This document shows, in pieces, positions 1-8,878 of a stretch of DNA of 64,000 nt. The stretch covers positions 62,001-126,000 of the forward strand of contig PYIZ01000045.1 of NCBI GenBank assembly GCA_003635265.1, read 5' to 3'. The notes under the pieces were generated by a model. That model was not told the DNA's origin. It did no database searches and saw only the letters and a list, made by a program, of their open reading frames with translations. The translations under genes were made by a program, and so were the position numbers. The stretch's first letter is position 1; each line of letters opens with the position of its first letter. Origin of the DNA: Candidatus Poribacteria bacterium. Its GTDB lineage: Bacteria; Poribacteria; WGA-4E; PCPOR2b.

Positions 1-737
1 CAGATTAACGGATAATCGGGCTTAGGGGTATCTCCCAAATATTGCGTTTTTGAACACATGTAGTGTGTGGCATATCCCCGACGCTGCTTCGATGACCGAT
101 TGGCATGGCTGCTGTGGAGAAGCAGACTGTGGTGGAAGCTGCAATCTCCCGCCTGCAATTCGACAGGCTTCTCATTCTCCCATTCGCCTTCAAGCGCGTG
201 GCTTTCGATTTCCTGCTCACGTTCCCTGCTGATCAGTCCCCACTTGTGGCTGCCCGGAATCACCCACAGGCACCCATTTTCAATCGTCGCATCGTCCATC
301 GCTGCCCAACAACTCACGAGGTTATATGGAACGAGGTGTTTCCACGAATTTGAATCCTGGTGATACTCCTTACGCGAACCGTGCTTCGGCGGCTTCATGA
401 ATAACTGATCGCCGTACAGTTTGATATCGGGACCCAGTAGATCAACGATGACCTCTACAATTTTCGGATTGGCAGCGTGTGCACGCATCACTTCATCGTG
501 AGGAACAAGGTTCCACAACTTACGAACGGATTCGATCTTTGAATCCGCGTGAATCTTGCCGCTTTTGATAGCAGGTTCGACTTGAATCCATTCTTCTGGC
601 ACATGCGATGCCTCACCGGAGGCGATGAGATTCGCTCGTTCTTTGAGGACTTCCATTTCTTCTTGGGTGAGGAGGTTCCGGACGACGAGGTAACCGTTTT
701 CCCAAAAACGTTGCTTCTGTTCATCTGTCAACGCCAT
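1..737 (-). CDS. Phytanoyl-CoA dioxygenase (PhyH) family protein, 3' end cut by window edge
   Basis: A continuous minus-strand frame opens with ATG at 737, eight bases after a GGAG Shine-Dalgarno site, and runs off the left edge without a stop (245 codons seen). The PhyH fold is a non-haem Fe(II)/2-oxoglutarate dioxygenase that normally hydroxylates small organic substrates. The iron motif is intact: HQD (His126, Asp128) and a distal His near 208 in an LLLHSS stretch, followed by Arg219/220 for 2-oxoglutarate. The family signature PGSHKWG lies near 161. A strong promoter is visible upstream. It is one of six PhyH genes here, and its substrate cannot be told from sequence. Confidence 0.9.
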   Translation of the reverse strand, partial: MALTDEQKQRFWENGYLVVRNLLTQEEMEVLKERANLIASGEASHVPEEWIQVEPAIKSGKIHADSKIESVRKLWNLVPHDEVMRAHAANPKIVEVIVDLLGPDIKLYGDQLFMKPPKHGSRKEYHQDSNSWKHLVPYNLVSCWAAMDDATIENGCLWVIPGSHKWGLISREREQEIESHALEGEWENEKPVELQAGDCSFHHSLLLHSSHANRSSKQRRGYATHYMCSKTQYLGDTPKPDYPLI

Positions 738-891
738 ATTGGTCCGCTCCTTTTTCCAACCAGTAGTAGAAAATTCTCCAATCAGTGCTACCAAAAAGCG
801 AGAAGAACGCCTGAATCTTCACTTTGGCTCTGATTTCTAATTGGACAATATTTCGGATAAATATCTAAAATAAAACATTTGTTAATCGCTC

Positions 892-921
892 ATTATAGTA
901 TAACAGTGGCGATTCAGTCAA
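892..921 (-). promoter_or_regulatory. Sigma-70-type promoter for the PhyH gene at 1-737
   Basis: On the minus strand TTGACT (921-916) is followed after 18 bases by a perfect TATAAT (897-892). Transcription would start near 885, giving a leader of about 150 bases. The rest of the 738-950 gap shows no gene. Confidence 0.6.
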
Positions 922-950
922 GGCTTACTTTATTGGAGTGCCTACCAAGG

Positions 951-3326
951 TCAGGGACTAGGGTTGAGTGTCAGTGTGTGGGTAGTTGGTCCTTGCAGGA
1001 AAGGTAGAGGCTCCCCTTTCAACCAATAGTTGAACTGGTCTTTGTAGTTTTCTGATAAAGGATGTCCCGATTGACCGGAAGGTATATGTAGAATCCCATC
1101 TGCCTCACGCCCCGGGGAGATGACCATGCGTTCAGATGCACTCGTAGCGCGAACGCAATGGTAGCCTCCCGGAAGGGGCTTCTGCGGCATGTTCAATATC
1201 TTGCCTAGAATAGGAATAAATCCGAGTGGATGTGAGATGTGAGTCCTATGAATGGTGCCCCACGTCAATTGATCTAACGATTTAAGGTCATATTTCCTAA
1301 TCAGCTGTTCGATGGATTGTTCCAATTTTGCGAGGAGGAACGTCTCCCAGTCTGGATAATTCGTTGGATCTGGTAGAGTTGCTGCAATTCTCTCTTTTAG
1401 CAGGGCACGGAGAGGGGCTTCCATATTCCTCCAACTGTATGAGAACCTTCTATCAGTCTTGTAACAGAGGACCAAAAACGGTTCAAATACGTCCTCAGCC
1501 AGAATTTCACGGAACCGAACCAAAAGCCCGAAAGCGACACTGTCCACCTCCACTCTACCATCCCAAGCTGCTATCTGTTTCCGCGCTTCTAATAAAAGTG
1601 GCTCATTTGCAATGGCATCCTCCGTCAAAACGGCTAGTGCCAACTGTTGGTAAAATTCAAAGAAGTGATTCGTCGTATCTAACTGGAGTTGGAACATATC
1701 CTGTTCCGTAACTTTATCCATTTCCCGCAATCGCTTGTTGATCCGATAAGCCCGATGGCTATTGGCAAAGTTATAGCCGATGATGTAGGGGTAATCTTTA
1801 CCAAGCGTTCGATTATTCGCAGTTGCTATAAATCCCTCCGGTGGAGAAATCACACGGGGCAACTCAGACGGTGGAATATAACCTTCCCAACCGATGTCGC
1901 CATCCGCCCATGACTTGGTGGAAGATCCATCAAATCCTTTTCGGATAGGAATTTTCCCACAGTATGTCCAAGCGATTTGCCCGGCGTCATCAGCCATCGT
2001 CACATTCAGCGGTGGACCACCAAAACGATTCATGACATCCAGCGCATCGTCGAGTGTCGTCGCCTGATCCATATCAAGTAGCTCCATGCCAACCGCCTCG
2101 GGTTGGAGTGCTGTCCAATGGAGGGCGACCGGTTGCCCCATCAGTGGGTTTGGACTGACGGGTCCCCATATTGTGAGTTTGACGGGTTGGACAATGTGTT
2201 CTCCTCCTCTAATCTCTATCCGCTCGTTGAGGACCTCAAATCGTTTCCAACCATCTGGTGTTTTGTATTCATCTGGATTTTCGGGATTGATTTCCAACTG
2301 GACTAAATCAAGGAAATCCCCGGCGATATAGGTGAATCCCCATGCCACATGACCGTTAGATCCGACAACCATAGCGGGAGTCCCCGGCAGGATAACACCT
2401 GAAATCTCAACGCCTTCGTAACGGAGAGATGCCCGATACCATGTATTCGGTATAGACAGACGGAGGTGCATATCGTTCGCCACAATCGCCCGACCATCGG
2501 CGGTCTTGGATTGGTCGACCGCCCAACCGTTCGACCCTGCGACGTGGGACGTTGTGCGGACTAGTCGTCCCCCGGTCTGTTTTGGCGCACGGCGAATTGA
2601 GGTCAGTGCTTCGACAGGGATGGGCTGGATGGGGCGGTGAGCGTCAGGTCCGCCCAAGAGAACCTGAGTGTAGCGATCTGTGTCAGGGGTCAGGAAAGCG
2701 ACAACCTCCGGCGGAAGTGACTTTTTCATGATAGTCATCATCCTTTCGTCACTTTCCTTGAGAGATAGCACCTGAAAAATATTCATGACAACGAGGATGC
2801 TGTCTTCCGCCGTCCAAGGTTCTGGTTGATAACCCAAGAGCAGAAATTCAAAAGGGGCGGTATCCATTTGGCGAATATATGCATTCACCCCATCGGCATA
2901 GGCAGCGAGAATTTCCCGCTGTTCATTAGAGAGGTTGGCAACGATCGCTTGGGTCACACGGTGGAACCCGATAACTCTCTGCCGCTTATCAGTCCCTATT
3001 GCGATATCGCCGACGATTTCGGATAGCCGTCCGGTGGCACGACGGCGCAGTAAATCCATTTGGAAGAGTCGATCTTGGGCGGTTACGTATCCCAATGCTA
3101 GTGCGGCATCCCTTCGCGTCGATGCAGTAATCGTTGGAATCCCAAAGCGATCTGTAGTCACTGTGACCGGCAGATCCAATCCTTTAATTTGCAGTTCACC
3201 ATCACGGATTGGCAGGGACGCCCGAAGTTTGATAATACTGAAAATTACCACACCTGCCAACACTAACAAAAGGGTCAACAACAGGTAGAGAGCGGCTTTT
3301 AGAATTCGTTTTCTCTTACGAGCCAT
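951..3326 (-). CDS. Penicillin acylase family protein (Ntn hydrolase)
   Basis: This 791-residue protein belongs to the penicillin/AHL acylase family, secreted N-terminal-nucleophile hydrolases that cleave amide bonds and mature by self-cleavage. A lysine/arginine-rich N terminus and one hydrophobic segment (about residues 10-33) give a signal anchor. The alpha-chain region has the typical GIPTITA and AQDRLFQMDLLRR motifs. The expected new N terminus of the beta chain is Ser265 in GSNGWAV, followed by the NDMHL and GSNGHVAWGFT motifs of the active site. The last residues (LTLNPSP) look like low-complexity read-through from intergenic repeat DNA. It is the last gene of the run containing batCDE and the CopD-like gene, 61 bases after the latter. 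The substrate is unknown; N-acyl amides or acyl-homoserine lactones are possible. Confidence 0.9.
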   Translation of the reverse strand: MARKRKRILKAALYLLLTLLLVLAGVVIFSIIKLRASLPIRDGELQIKGLDLPVTVTTDRFGIPTITASTRRDAALALGYVTAQDRLFQMDLLRRRATGRLSEIVGDIAIGTDKRQRVIGFHRVTQAIVANLSNEQREILAAYADGVNAYIRQMDTAPFEFLLLGYQPEPWTAEDSILVVMNIFQVLSLKESDERMMTIMKKSLPPEVVAFLTPDTDRYTQVLLGGPDAHRPIQPIPVEALTSIRRAPKQTGGRLVRTTSHVAGSNGWAVDQSKTADGRAIVANDMHLRLSIPNTWYRASLRYEGVEISGVILPGTPAMVVGSNGHVAWGFTYIAGDFLDLVQLEINPENPDEYKTPDGWKRFEVLNERIEIRGGEHIVQPVKLTIWGPVSPNPLMGQPVALHWTALQPEAVGMELLDMDQATTLDDALDVMNRFGGPPLNVTMADDAGQIAWTYCGKIPIRKGFDGSSTKSWADGDIGWEGYIPPSELPRVISPPEGFIATANNRTLGKDYPYIIGYNFANSHRAYRINKRLREMDKVTEQDMFQLQLDTTNHFFEFYQQLALAVLTEDAIANEPLLLEARKQIAAWDGRVEVDSVAFGLLVRFREILAEDVFEPFLVLCYKTDRRFSYSWRNMEAPLRALLKERIAATLPDPTNYPDWETFLLAKLEQSIEQLIRKYDLKSLDQLTWGTIHRTHISHPLGFIPILGKILNMPQKPLPGGYHCVRATSASERMVISPGREADGILHIPSGQSGHPLSENYKDQFNYWLKGEPLPFLQGPTTHTLTLNPSP

Positions 3327-3387
3327 TATGATAGTCCCTCTCTACAGTAGTAGGCATTGCAGCTTCTGCTATTAGTTAATCCTTCGC

Positions 3388-3891
3388 CTATATTCCCAGT
3401 CGCAATGCAACTGCAGCAAGCAGAACGAGCAGGGAAAACACACCGATAAGACTCGACACCACCGCCATCTGACCGCGCATCTTGTCGATATGTTCGGGAA
3501 GTTCCTCGGTTCCCGGTTCCAGTTCCTCAACAGCACGTGCTAACCGCGGCGCCATGATAAAGCCGTGAATCCCGGTCAGGATAATCAAGATAAGGACAAG
3601 GAGGAGTTTGATCCCAAGCATCCGCATGAAGGGACCAATCAAATCTGGACTGGCTAACACGCCAGCGGTAAAGATGTTAACCAAGCCGGAGAAGATGAGG
3701 ATAATAACGCACGCCCACCCGATCGGTTCAAAACTCCTGCCGATTTGCGTCATGATTTTGATTCGTTCCACAGGGGGCACCGAGCGTTTGAAGTAAGGCA
3801 CAATCACCATCGCTATCATAAAGTTACCGCCGACCCAAATTGTGGCAGCAGTAACGTGTAACCATAAAACCAACATGCCAAATATTTCCAT
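3388..3891 (-). CDS. CopD-like four-helix membrane protein
   Basis: This 167-residue protein is almost entirely hydrophobic, with four predicted membrane helices (about 5-27, 55-77, 88-110 and 142-165). It has a conserved-looking His in the first helix (LWLHVTAATIWVGGN) and another in the third (GIHGF). The pattern fits the CopD/DUF2269 group of integral membrane proteins, some of which take part in copper handling or bind haem. It lies 32 bases downstream of batE, so it is probably co-transcribed. The exact function is not established. Confidence 0.65.
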   Translation of the reverse strand: MEIFGMLVLWLHVTAATIWVGGNFMIAMVIVPYFKRSVPPVERIKIMTQIGRSFEPIGWACVIILIFSGLVNIFTAGVLASPDLIGPFMRMLGIKLLLVLILIILTGIHGFIMAPRLARAVEELEPGTEELPEHIDKMRGQMAVVSSLIGVFSLLVLLAAVALRLGI

Positions 3892-3923
3892 GAAATCTCC
3901 TTTCTTTTAGAACCGTATCATTT

Positions 3924-4730
3924 CTAAATTTTTTCGATTGCATCCGCAGTTAGCCACCCTGAATTTTCATCAGGCAGATAGATTTTCACCCAATCGTTAC
4001 GTTCCTCCTGAAGTTGAATCTTGGTGCCCTCATGTAGCGGCAGGGCAATGGTTTCGGATCCCAGATCGGGTTCGCTCCGCACCATAGCCTCATTTGCAAC
4101 AACGATGGCATACGGCAGATTAATCTCTCGAAGTTTCAAGCCTAAAACCGATAAAGAAAACAGCCATGTAATACCTCCGATCAGGACGAAATAACGCAAC
4201 GCTCGTCGAAAACGGTGGTTCTGAGTGAATTGGATCGCAATGAGGCTAGTGGCTGCAATCCAATATGGAATAAGTCCAACCCAAACGATCTCATTTGGAG
4301 GTAGTGCGCCGTATAAGAGCGAAAAACCGGAGAGAGGTTTAACAAGGTCGAATGAATCAACATTACGCGCTTTAGCGACTTTGAGGTTGAAATTTGTATC
4401 TTTATCCCTTGGCATCAATCGCTTTGCACGTTCATAGTTCAGGATAGCTTTTCCCCTATTTCCAAGACGAAAGTAGGCGTTACCGAGATTATAATAAACG
4501 GCACCATTTTGGATTGAACTCGCAATCTGTTCGTATTTTTCAGCTGCTTGTTCATACTGTCCTTCCTGATATAAAGCATCGGCACTCCGGTAACTCGCCT
4601 CCAAAGTTGATTGAGATTGGGAATAGGCGTGCTTCCACCCAGAAGAGAGACAGAGAAAGCAGATAAGAAACGTCAAATGTGAAACGAATCTTTTCTTATC
4701 TCCGATCCCCCTACACTTCCAGTCTGCCAT
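3924..4730 (-). CDS. batE: BatE-like TPR and SH3 domain protein
   Basis: This 268-residue exported membrane protein has a hydrophobic N-terminal segment (about 14-38). Two to three TPR units follow at about 45-120 (YYNLGNAYFRLGNRGKAI is typical), then two membrane helices at about 148-168 and 180-200. A C-terminal bacterial SH3 domain has the usual VRSEPDLGSE start and a GWLTADAIE end. This architecture and its place right after BatD match BatE of the Bacteroides aerotolerance operon. The reach of Bat proteins outside Bacteroidetes and Leptospira is poorly tested. It probably works in the cell envelope with BatC and BatD. Confidence 0.8.
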   Translation of the reverse strand: MADWKCRGIGDKKRFVSHLTFLICFLCLSSGWKHAYSQSQSTLEASYRSADALYQEGQYEQAAEKYEQIASSIQNGAVYYNLGNAYFRLGNRGKAILNYERAKRLMPRDKDTNFNLKVAKARNVDSFDLVKPLSGFSLLYGALPPNEIVWVGLIPYWIAATSLIAIQFTQNHRFRRALRYFVLIGGITWLFSLSVLGLKLREINLPYAIVVANEAMVRSEPDLGSETIALPLHEGTKIQLQEERNDWVKIYLPDENSGWLTADAIEKI

Positions 4731-4764
4731 TCTTCTAATCTCCTCACTTGATTATACACAATAC

Positions 4765-6636
4765 CTATTGTATCTTCAACTGACGTTCTTTCTCTATCTC
4801 GTTAATTGACGTTCTAGCACGGTTGAACGCATCTTCCATATCTGTTGGATTTGCAGCAACTGGGGCGAATCGCACATAGTCACACTGCGTCAATGTATCA
4901 ACAATTTGTGTTGTCGCAGATTCAGGGAAGCCCGCCGCCTCGCATCGCTGACGCACCAGTTCAGGATTGAGTCCGCCGGGTGAAACATCGAAGATATCCC
5001 CAATATACTGATATAACCCATTGGCAAGTGTGCCATAGAATATTGTAGGTTCATCCGTGGGGTGTTTTTTAGCAGCCTCAATGATTTGCAGGGCGTTCTT
5101 GGCGGCATACTGCTCTCGAAGCTGTTTGGGGTCACGCTTGGCTTGTCGCTGGCGATAGAACCAAACAAGCAGAACAACAGCGATAGGTAAGGTCTGGACA
5201 ACCCAAAATGATATACGTTTATAGGGCTGAAGGTGCTGATCTGATAATTTGAGCGAATCCGGTTTGATATATCGAATGTCCTGCTTGAGGAGGTGTATGT
5301 CGGATTGTGTCGTGTGGGAAGGTGTTGTTCCAACCGCCCCATCCGAGTTAGGAAGGACATTAATAGTGATAGGCATAGTACGTGCGACTTGGTAGCTATC
5401 CGTTTGTGGATCGAAATAAGGGTAGTCAATCGCAGGAATTGTCCAATCCCCTTCCTTTGATGGAATAATGACATATTCATACGTTCGACTTCCGCGAACT
5501 TTTGAATCCACGACCCTAATAGCATCTGTAATCTGGGGATCATATATCGCCATATTTGGGAGCGTCGGAACGATTGGAGTGGGCACCGTCTTAATATTCC
5601 CCGTTCCAGAAACCTGCATTCGCAGGGTGAATCCATCTCCTGTTTCAATTGTTTGCCGATCGGTTTGTGCATGGATACGATACTGGCCAACGGTGCCTAC
5701 AAAGTCTGTCGGTCTTCCCTGTTGGGGGAGTGGACGAACATCCACCTCGACCGGATTTGTGATAAGGACGTTGGGCGATTGGGGACGACCACGTCCCGTA
5801 GAGAGCGGGAGTGATAGCTTCGCGGGCTCGATTGTGACCCTGCCAGCAGTAATTGGAAACAACCCAACCCGAATTTCCTCAATCCAGTAGAGGGTTCCAT
5901 CAATCATTTTCCGCTGCGCCCGGTTCCTTTCTAGTTCTGTTGTCCAAAACTGTCTCAAGGAAGGTCGTGTGTATTTGGGACTATTGAAACTTGGGATGCG
6001 GGCGGTATAGAGATACCGAAAGGTATATATGATCTGCTCATTCACATAAGGGCGTGAATTATCGACAGAGGCTTCAACTTTATGCGTGCTGCTGGAAAAT
6101 GCGTCTGTAAAGGTATCCTGCGTCGATTCGCTTTGGGAAGGTTTCTCAGATTTCGGTAACACCTTGATGGAGATCGGATCCGCCGTGTAGGTTTTATTGC
6201 CGTGAGAGATCTGAATTGAGGGCACCGTAAATTGTCCCACCTTCTTAGGTCTTAACACGTAAGTCCAAGTTACTGACACCGAGATCTGATTACCGGAGAG
6301 GTTATATTGGCTGGATGACGCGCCGTAAGAAACATCGAACTCCGGCGATGCTTTTAACTTTGGCGCTGCAATATTCCCCAGTTGCTGGTTGGCGGAAATC
6401 GTTACACGCAAAGTCGCCGTTTCGTTGAGGCTAATAATTTTTGGGGTAACAGCCGCCGATACAGTGATGTCTTGGCTGTAAGCAACGTTGCCGCAGAAAA
6501 CGAAAACTACGAATCCAAAAAGCGCGAAACGTAAGGCGTAAAACGTGAAACGTGAAACGTAAAATACAGAAGGATACTTGAACCTCCAAACCCCCGAACG
6601 TTTGAACGCTTTGTCCTGTGCCTTGCCTGTCCCCAT
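4765..6636 (-). CDS. batD: BatD family membrane protein with repeat-derived signal region
   Basis: This 623-residue protein fits BatD: an N-terminal hydrophobic segment ending in AYSQ, an extracytoplasmic beta-rich region (oxygen-tolerance domain) from about 55 to 440, one membrane helix near 490-508 (PIAVVLLVWFYRQRQ), and a cytoplasmic helical tail with a CDYVRFAP motif. The start follows AGGAGG with a 10-base spacer. Residues about 25-40 (YVSRFTFYALRF) are encoded by the GTGAAACG-type interspersed repeat found elsewhere in the window, so the signal region seems to have been enlarged by repeat insertion. The neighbours are batC (16 bases upstream) and batE. A start after the repeat cannot be excluded. 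Confidence 0.85.
   Translation of the reverse strand: MGTGKAQDKAFKRSGVWRFKYPSVFYVSRFTFYALRFALFGFVVFVFCGNVAYSQDITVSAAVTPKIISLNETATLRVTISANQQLGNIAAPKLKASPEFDVSYGASSSQYNLSGNQISVSVTWTYVLRPKKVGQFTVPSIQISHGNKTYTADPISIKVLPKSEKPSQSESTQDTFTDAFSSSTHKVEASVDNSRPYVNEQIIYTFRYLYTARIPSFNSPKYTRPSLRQFWTTELERNRAQRKMIDGTLYWIEEIRVGLFPITAGRVTIEPAKLSLPLSTGRGRPQSPNVLITNPVEVDVRPLPQQGRPTDFVGTVGQYRIHAQTDRQTIETGDGFTLRMQVSGTGNIKTVPTPIVPTLPNMAIYDPQITDAIRVVDSKVRGSRTYEYVIIPSKEGDWTIPAIDYPYFDPQTDSYQVARTMPITINVLPNSDGAVGTTPSHTTQSDIHLLKQDIRYIKPDSLKLSDQHLQPYKRISFWVVQTLPIAVVLLVWFYRQRQAKRDPKQLREQYAAKNALQIIEAAKKHPTDEPTIFYGTLANGLYQYIGDIFDVSPGGLNPELVRQRCEAAGFPESATTQIVDTLTQCDYVRFAPVAANPTDMEDAFNRARTSINEIEKERQLKIQ
6523..6568. repeat. GTGAAACG-type repeat inside the 5' end of batD
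   Basis: Tandem imperfect copies of GTGAAACGTAAAACG-like units occur here. The same units appear between or at the ends of genes near 16260, 20906, 21333, 22466, 46387 and 49793. Here they are in frame and encode part of the BatD signal region. Confidence 0.7.
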
Positions 6637-6651
6637 GTTCTGCGTTACCTC

Positions 6652-7461
6652 CTACCAATCCTTTTCAGATCGCTGGCGTCTTGAGAATCGCTTTTGTAAT
6701 ATCTTCTTCTGAATCTCTTTTTCATTATCTTTGATAGCCTCCAGCAGGCGAATGGCATCTTCCTCGGACATTTCAACCGGCTGCTGTGTTGACCCTTGTT
6801 CTGGTTGCGTAGATGATTCTTCAGATGTGGCTTCTTGTTCTGACGACTCCTGATTTTGTTGCTGCTCTGATTCTGACGGATTCTCCTGATCTTGCTGATT
6901 CGGTTCCTGTTCGTCGCTATCTTGTTGATCCTGATTCTGTCGTTGTTGTTGGTCCTGTTCTTGCTGGTCTTTGTTCTCCTCCCCGGACTCGGATCGGTTC
7001 TGCTCCGATTCCTGTTGCAGTTTCTCAAGCGCGAGTTCTAGGTTATGCTTCGCATCCAGATCTGCCGGATTCAGGCGCAACGCACTTTTGTAGGATCGGA
7101 TTGCTCCCTCAATATCATTGAGTTGGATCTGAGCGTTCCCTAGGTTGTAGTATCCCTGTGCCCGATGGACTGAATCTGCTGCGTTAAGTGATCGCCTGAA
7201 TTCATCGGATGCTTTCTCAAACTGCTTTTTTTTGTATAGGGCTGTCCCTAGATTGTAACGGGCAATTGCATCTTCTGGTCGATCTTCTGCTGCCGACTGA
7301 TATGCCTCAAGGGCAGCGTCATACGCCTCAACCTTATAGTGTGCATTTCCGCGCTTAATCGCCTGAGACCAACCCCCTATCCACCCAAGCAGAAAGAGAG
7401 ATAGAATTAGGAGTATGTAGTGCACAGAACGACTAGCGGATTGGGATGATTTTACACCCAT
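6652..7461 (-). CDS. batC: BatC-like TPR protein with Gln/Glu-rich tail
   Basis: This protein of about 269 residues starts at the ATG (7461) that follows GGAGAG; a longer TTG start at 7476 is less likely. It has an N-terminal membrane anchor (about 15-33), then three to four TPR units at 40-150 with motifs such as YYNLGNAQIQLND and ARYNLGTALY. A long low-complexity Gln/Glu/Ser-rich segment spans about 155-225 and a charged C terminus follows. TPR plus an acidic, glutamine-rich tail directly upstream of batD is the usual form of BatC. It is predicted to be a scaffold of a Bat membrane complex. The batA and batB genes normally found next to it are absent. Confidence 0.8.
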   Translation of the reverse strand: MGVKSSQSASRSVHYILLILSLFLLGWIGGWSQAIKRGNAHYKVEAYDAALEAYQSAAEDRPEDAIARYNLGTALYKKKQFEKASDEFRRSLNAADSVHRAQGYYNLGNAQIQLNDIEGAIRSYKSALRLNPADLDAKHNLELALEKLQQESEQNRSESGEENKDQQEQDQQQRQNQDQQDSDEQEPNQQDQENPSESEQQQNQESSEQEATSEESSTQPEQGSTQQPVEMSEEDAIRLLEAIKDNEKEIQKKILQKRFSRRQRSEKDW

Positions 7462-7517
7462 TTTTTCTCTCCGCAACTATATCCCCACCGATTTTTCATA
7501 TCAGATGCCACTCGATT

Positions 7518-8798
7518 TCACAGACTGTCTACAGTGTAGGCATCTAGCAGTTTTTCATCAACCTCCACGCCAAATCCGGGACTGTCATTTAGTGTAAAGA
7601 AACCATCGCGGGGCGCAGGACGCAAGCAGCGGTAGAGTTCATTCTCCGTAGATTTGCGTGAGGGTCCGAAGGTCTCCGCCCGACACGACATTGGTAGACA
7701 GGCAATCAGGTGTAACCCCCAAGGTGTTCCTCCCTGATGGGGCCATGTCGGAATCCCCTGCGCCGCTGCCTCGTTAGCAATCTTGAGGCACTCGCCGAAC
7801 CCGCCCGCCCAACTGATATCGGGTTGAATCATGTGAGCGGCTTTCCAGCGCAGTAGTTCGCGAAACCCGTATCGGGTGAACTCGTGCTCGCCGGAGACAA
7901 TCCAAGTGGAGTCAATCTCTCGAACCAATCGCGCCATACCCGCATAGTCGTCCAAGGGAATAGCTTCCTCAATCCACTTGAGATCTACATCGGCGGCAGT
8001 CTCAGCAAAACGAAGCGTATAATCCACGTCCCACCGAAGATAGATATCCGCCATCAGTTCGATATCGGGTCCAATCGCCTGACGCGCCTCACGGATGATC
8101 TCCAGGTTCTTTGCAAACCCCTCTTCCCCCTCTGCGATTCCATTTCGGAGTCCCGGCTTACAGGCTGTGAACCCTCGCGCAACGTAATAGCCGACATCCA
8201 CACCGGTAGCATACGCCGGTATCTTGAGTTGCGGCTCATCCGTGATTAGACTGTAGACCGGTGCCTCCAGAATTTTGCCGCAGAGATCCCAAAGGGCGAG
8301 TTCAATACCACTGAGTGCGTAAATAACAACCCCCCGTCGTCCGTAAATTGACGTGATGTGATAGAGGTTGTCCCAGATATCTTCCACGTCAAGCGGGTCG
8401 CGCTCTAGGGTAAAATACTTAATATGTCGGTCAATGATGAGTGCCCCGGCAAGACCACCACCACCGAGTCCATAGCCCTTCAACCCTTGGTCGGTTGTAA
8501 TTTCGACCATCAGTGCACCCGCCTGTGTGGCAAAGGGTCCGCGCCAGTCAATATGGACATTCTTCGGTTCGGGTGGCATCTGAACCTGCCTGCCAACCTT
8601 GGAATATGCCATTGATGACATTGCAGTAGGATTCAGGTTAAGGTGCCAAGTCCGAATACCCACAATTTTGTGACGGGTTTTCGCACGATCTTTCCATTCT
8701 GCCGCACGAGCCTGTGCTTCAGCAGCGTAGTTCGGCGGTTTGACTGCGATGTTTGTTTCATTCCCAGTATCTACAGCAGATCGTTGTTTCTTAGACAT
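7518..8798 (-). CDS. Enolase-superfamily dehydratase, L-rhamnonate dehydratase-like
   Basis: This 426-residue protein is assigned from the ATG at 8798, which follows AGAGGA; an upstream in-frame start at 8882 would add 28 poor-looking residues. The (beta/alpha)7beta-barrel carries the expected residues: metal ligands Asp251, Glu277 and Glu304 (MADIY, KWIEE, SGEHE), the Asp327/His354 catalytic dyad (QPDISWAGG, WPHQGG) and Lys214 (TACKPG). The KWIEE...SGEH...QPD...GFGVE order matches L-rhamnonate dehydratase more than mandelate racemase. The enzyme would dehydrate a sugar acid to its 2-keto-3-deoxy form. It sits between the DUF58 gene and batC, where batA/batB would be expected. A hydrolase and a dehydrogenase of the matching pathway lie divergently at 10992-12782. 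Confidence 0.85.
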   Translation of the reverse strand: MSKKQRSAVDTGNETNIAVKPPNYAAEAQARAAEWKDRAKTRHKIVGIRTWHLNLNPTAMSSMAYSKVGRQVQMPPEPKNVHIDWRGPFATQAGALMVEITTDQGLKGYGLGGGGLAGALIIDRHIKYFTLERDPLDVEDIWDNLYHITSIYGRRGVVIYALSGIELALWDLCGKILEAPVYSLITDEPQLKIPAYATGVDVGYYVARGFTACKPGLRNGIAEGEEGFAKNLEIIREARQAIGPDIELMADIYLRWDVDYTLRFAETAADVDLKWIEEAIPLDDYAGMARLVREIDSTWIVSGEHEFTRYGFRELLRWKAAHMIQPDISWAGGFGECLKIANEAAAQGIPTWPHQGGTPWGLHLIACLPMSCRAETFGPSRKSTENELYRCLRPAPRDGFFTLNDSPGFGVEVDEKLLDAYTVDSL

Positions 8799-8878
8799 AA
8801 TTGTTGTTCCTCTACTCATTAATACACATTTAACCATCGCTAAATCCAACTTTTTCGACCAACTTTGAAACGCTCTTC

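Noticed and set aside
6645..7028. Arg/Asn-rich open frame antisense-shifted within batC
   Set aside because: It arises from the Gln/Glu-rich low-complexity coding sequence of BatC read in another frame.
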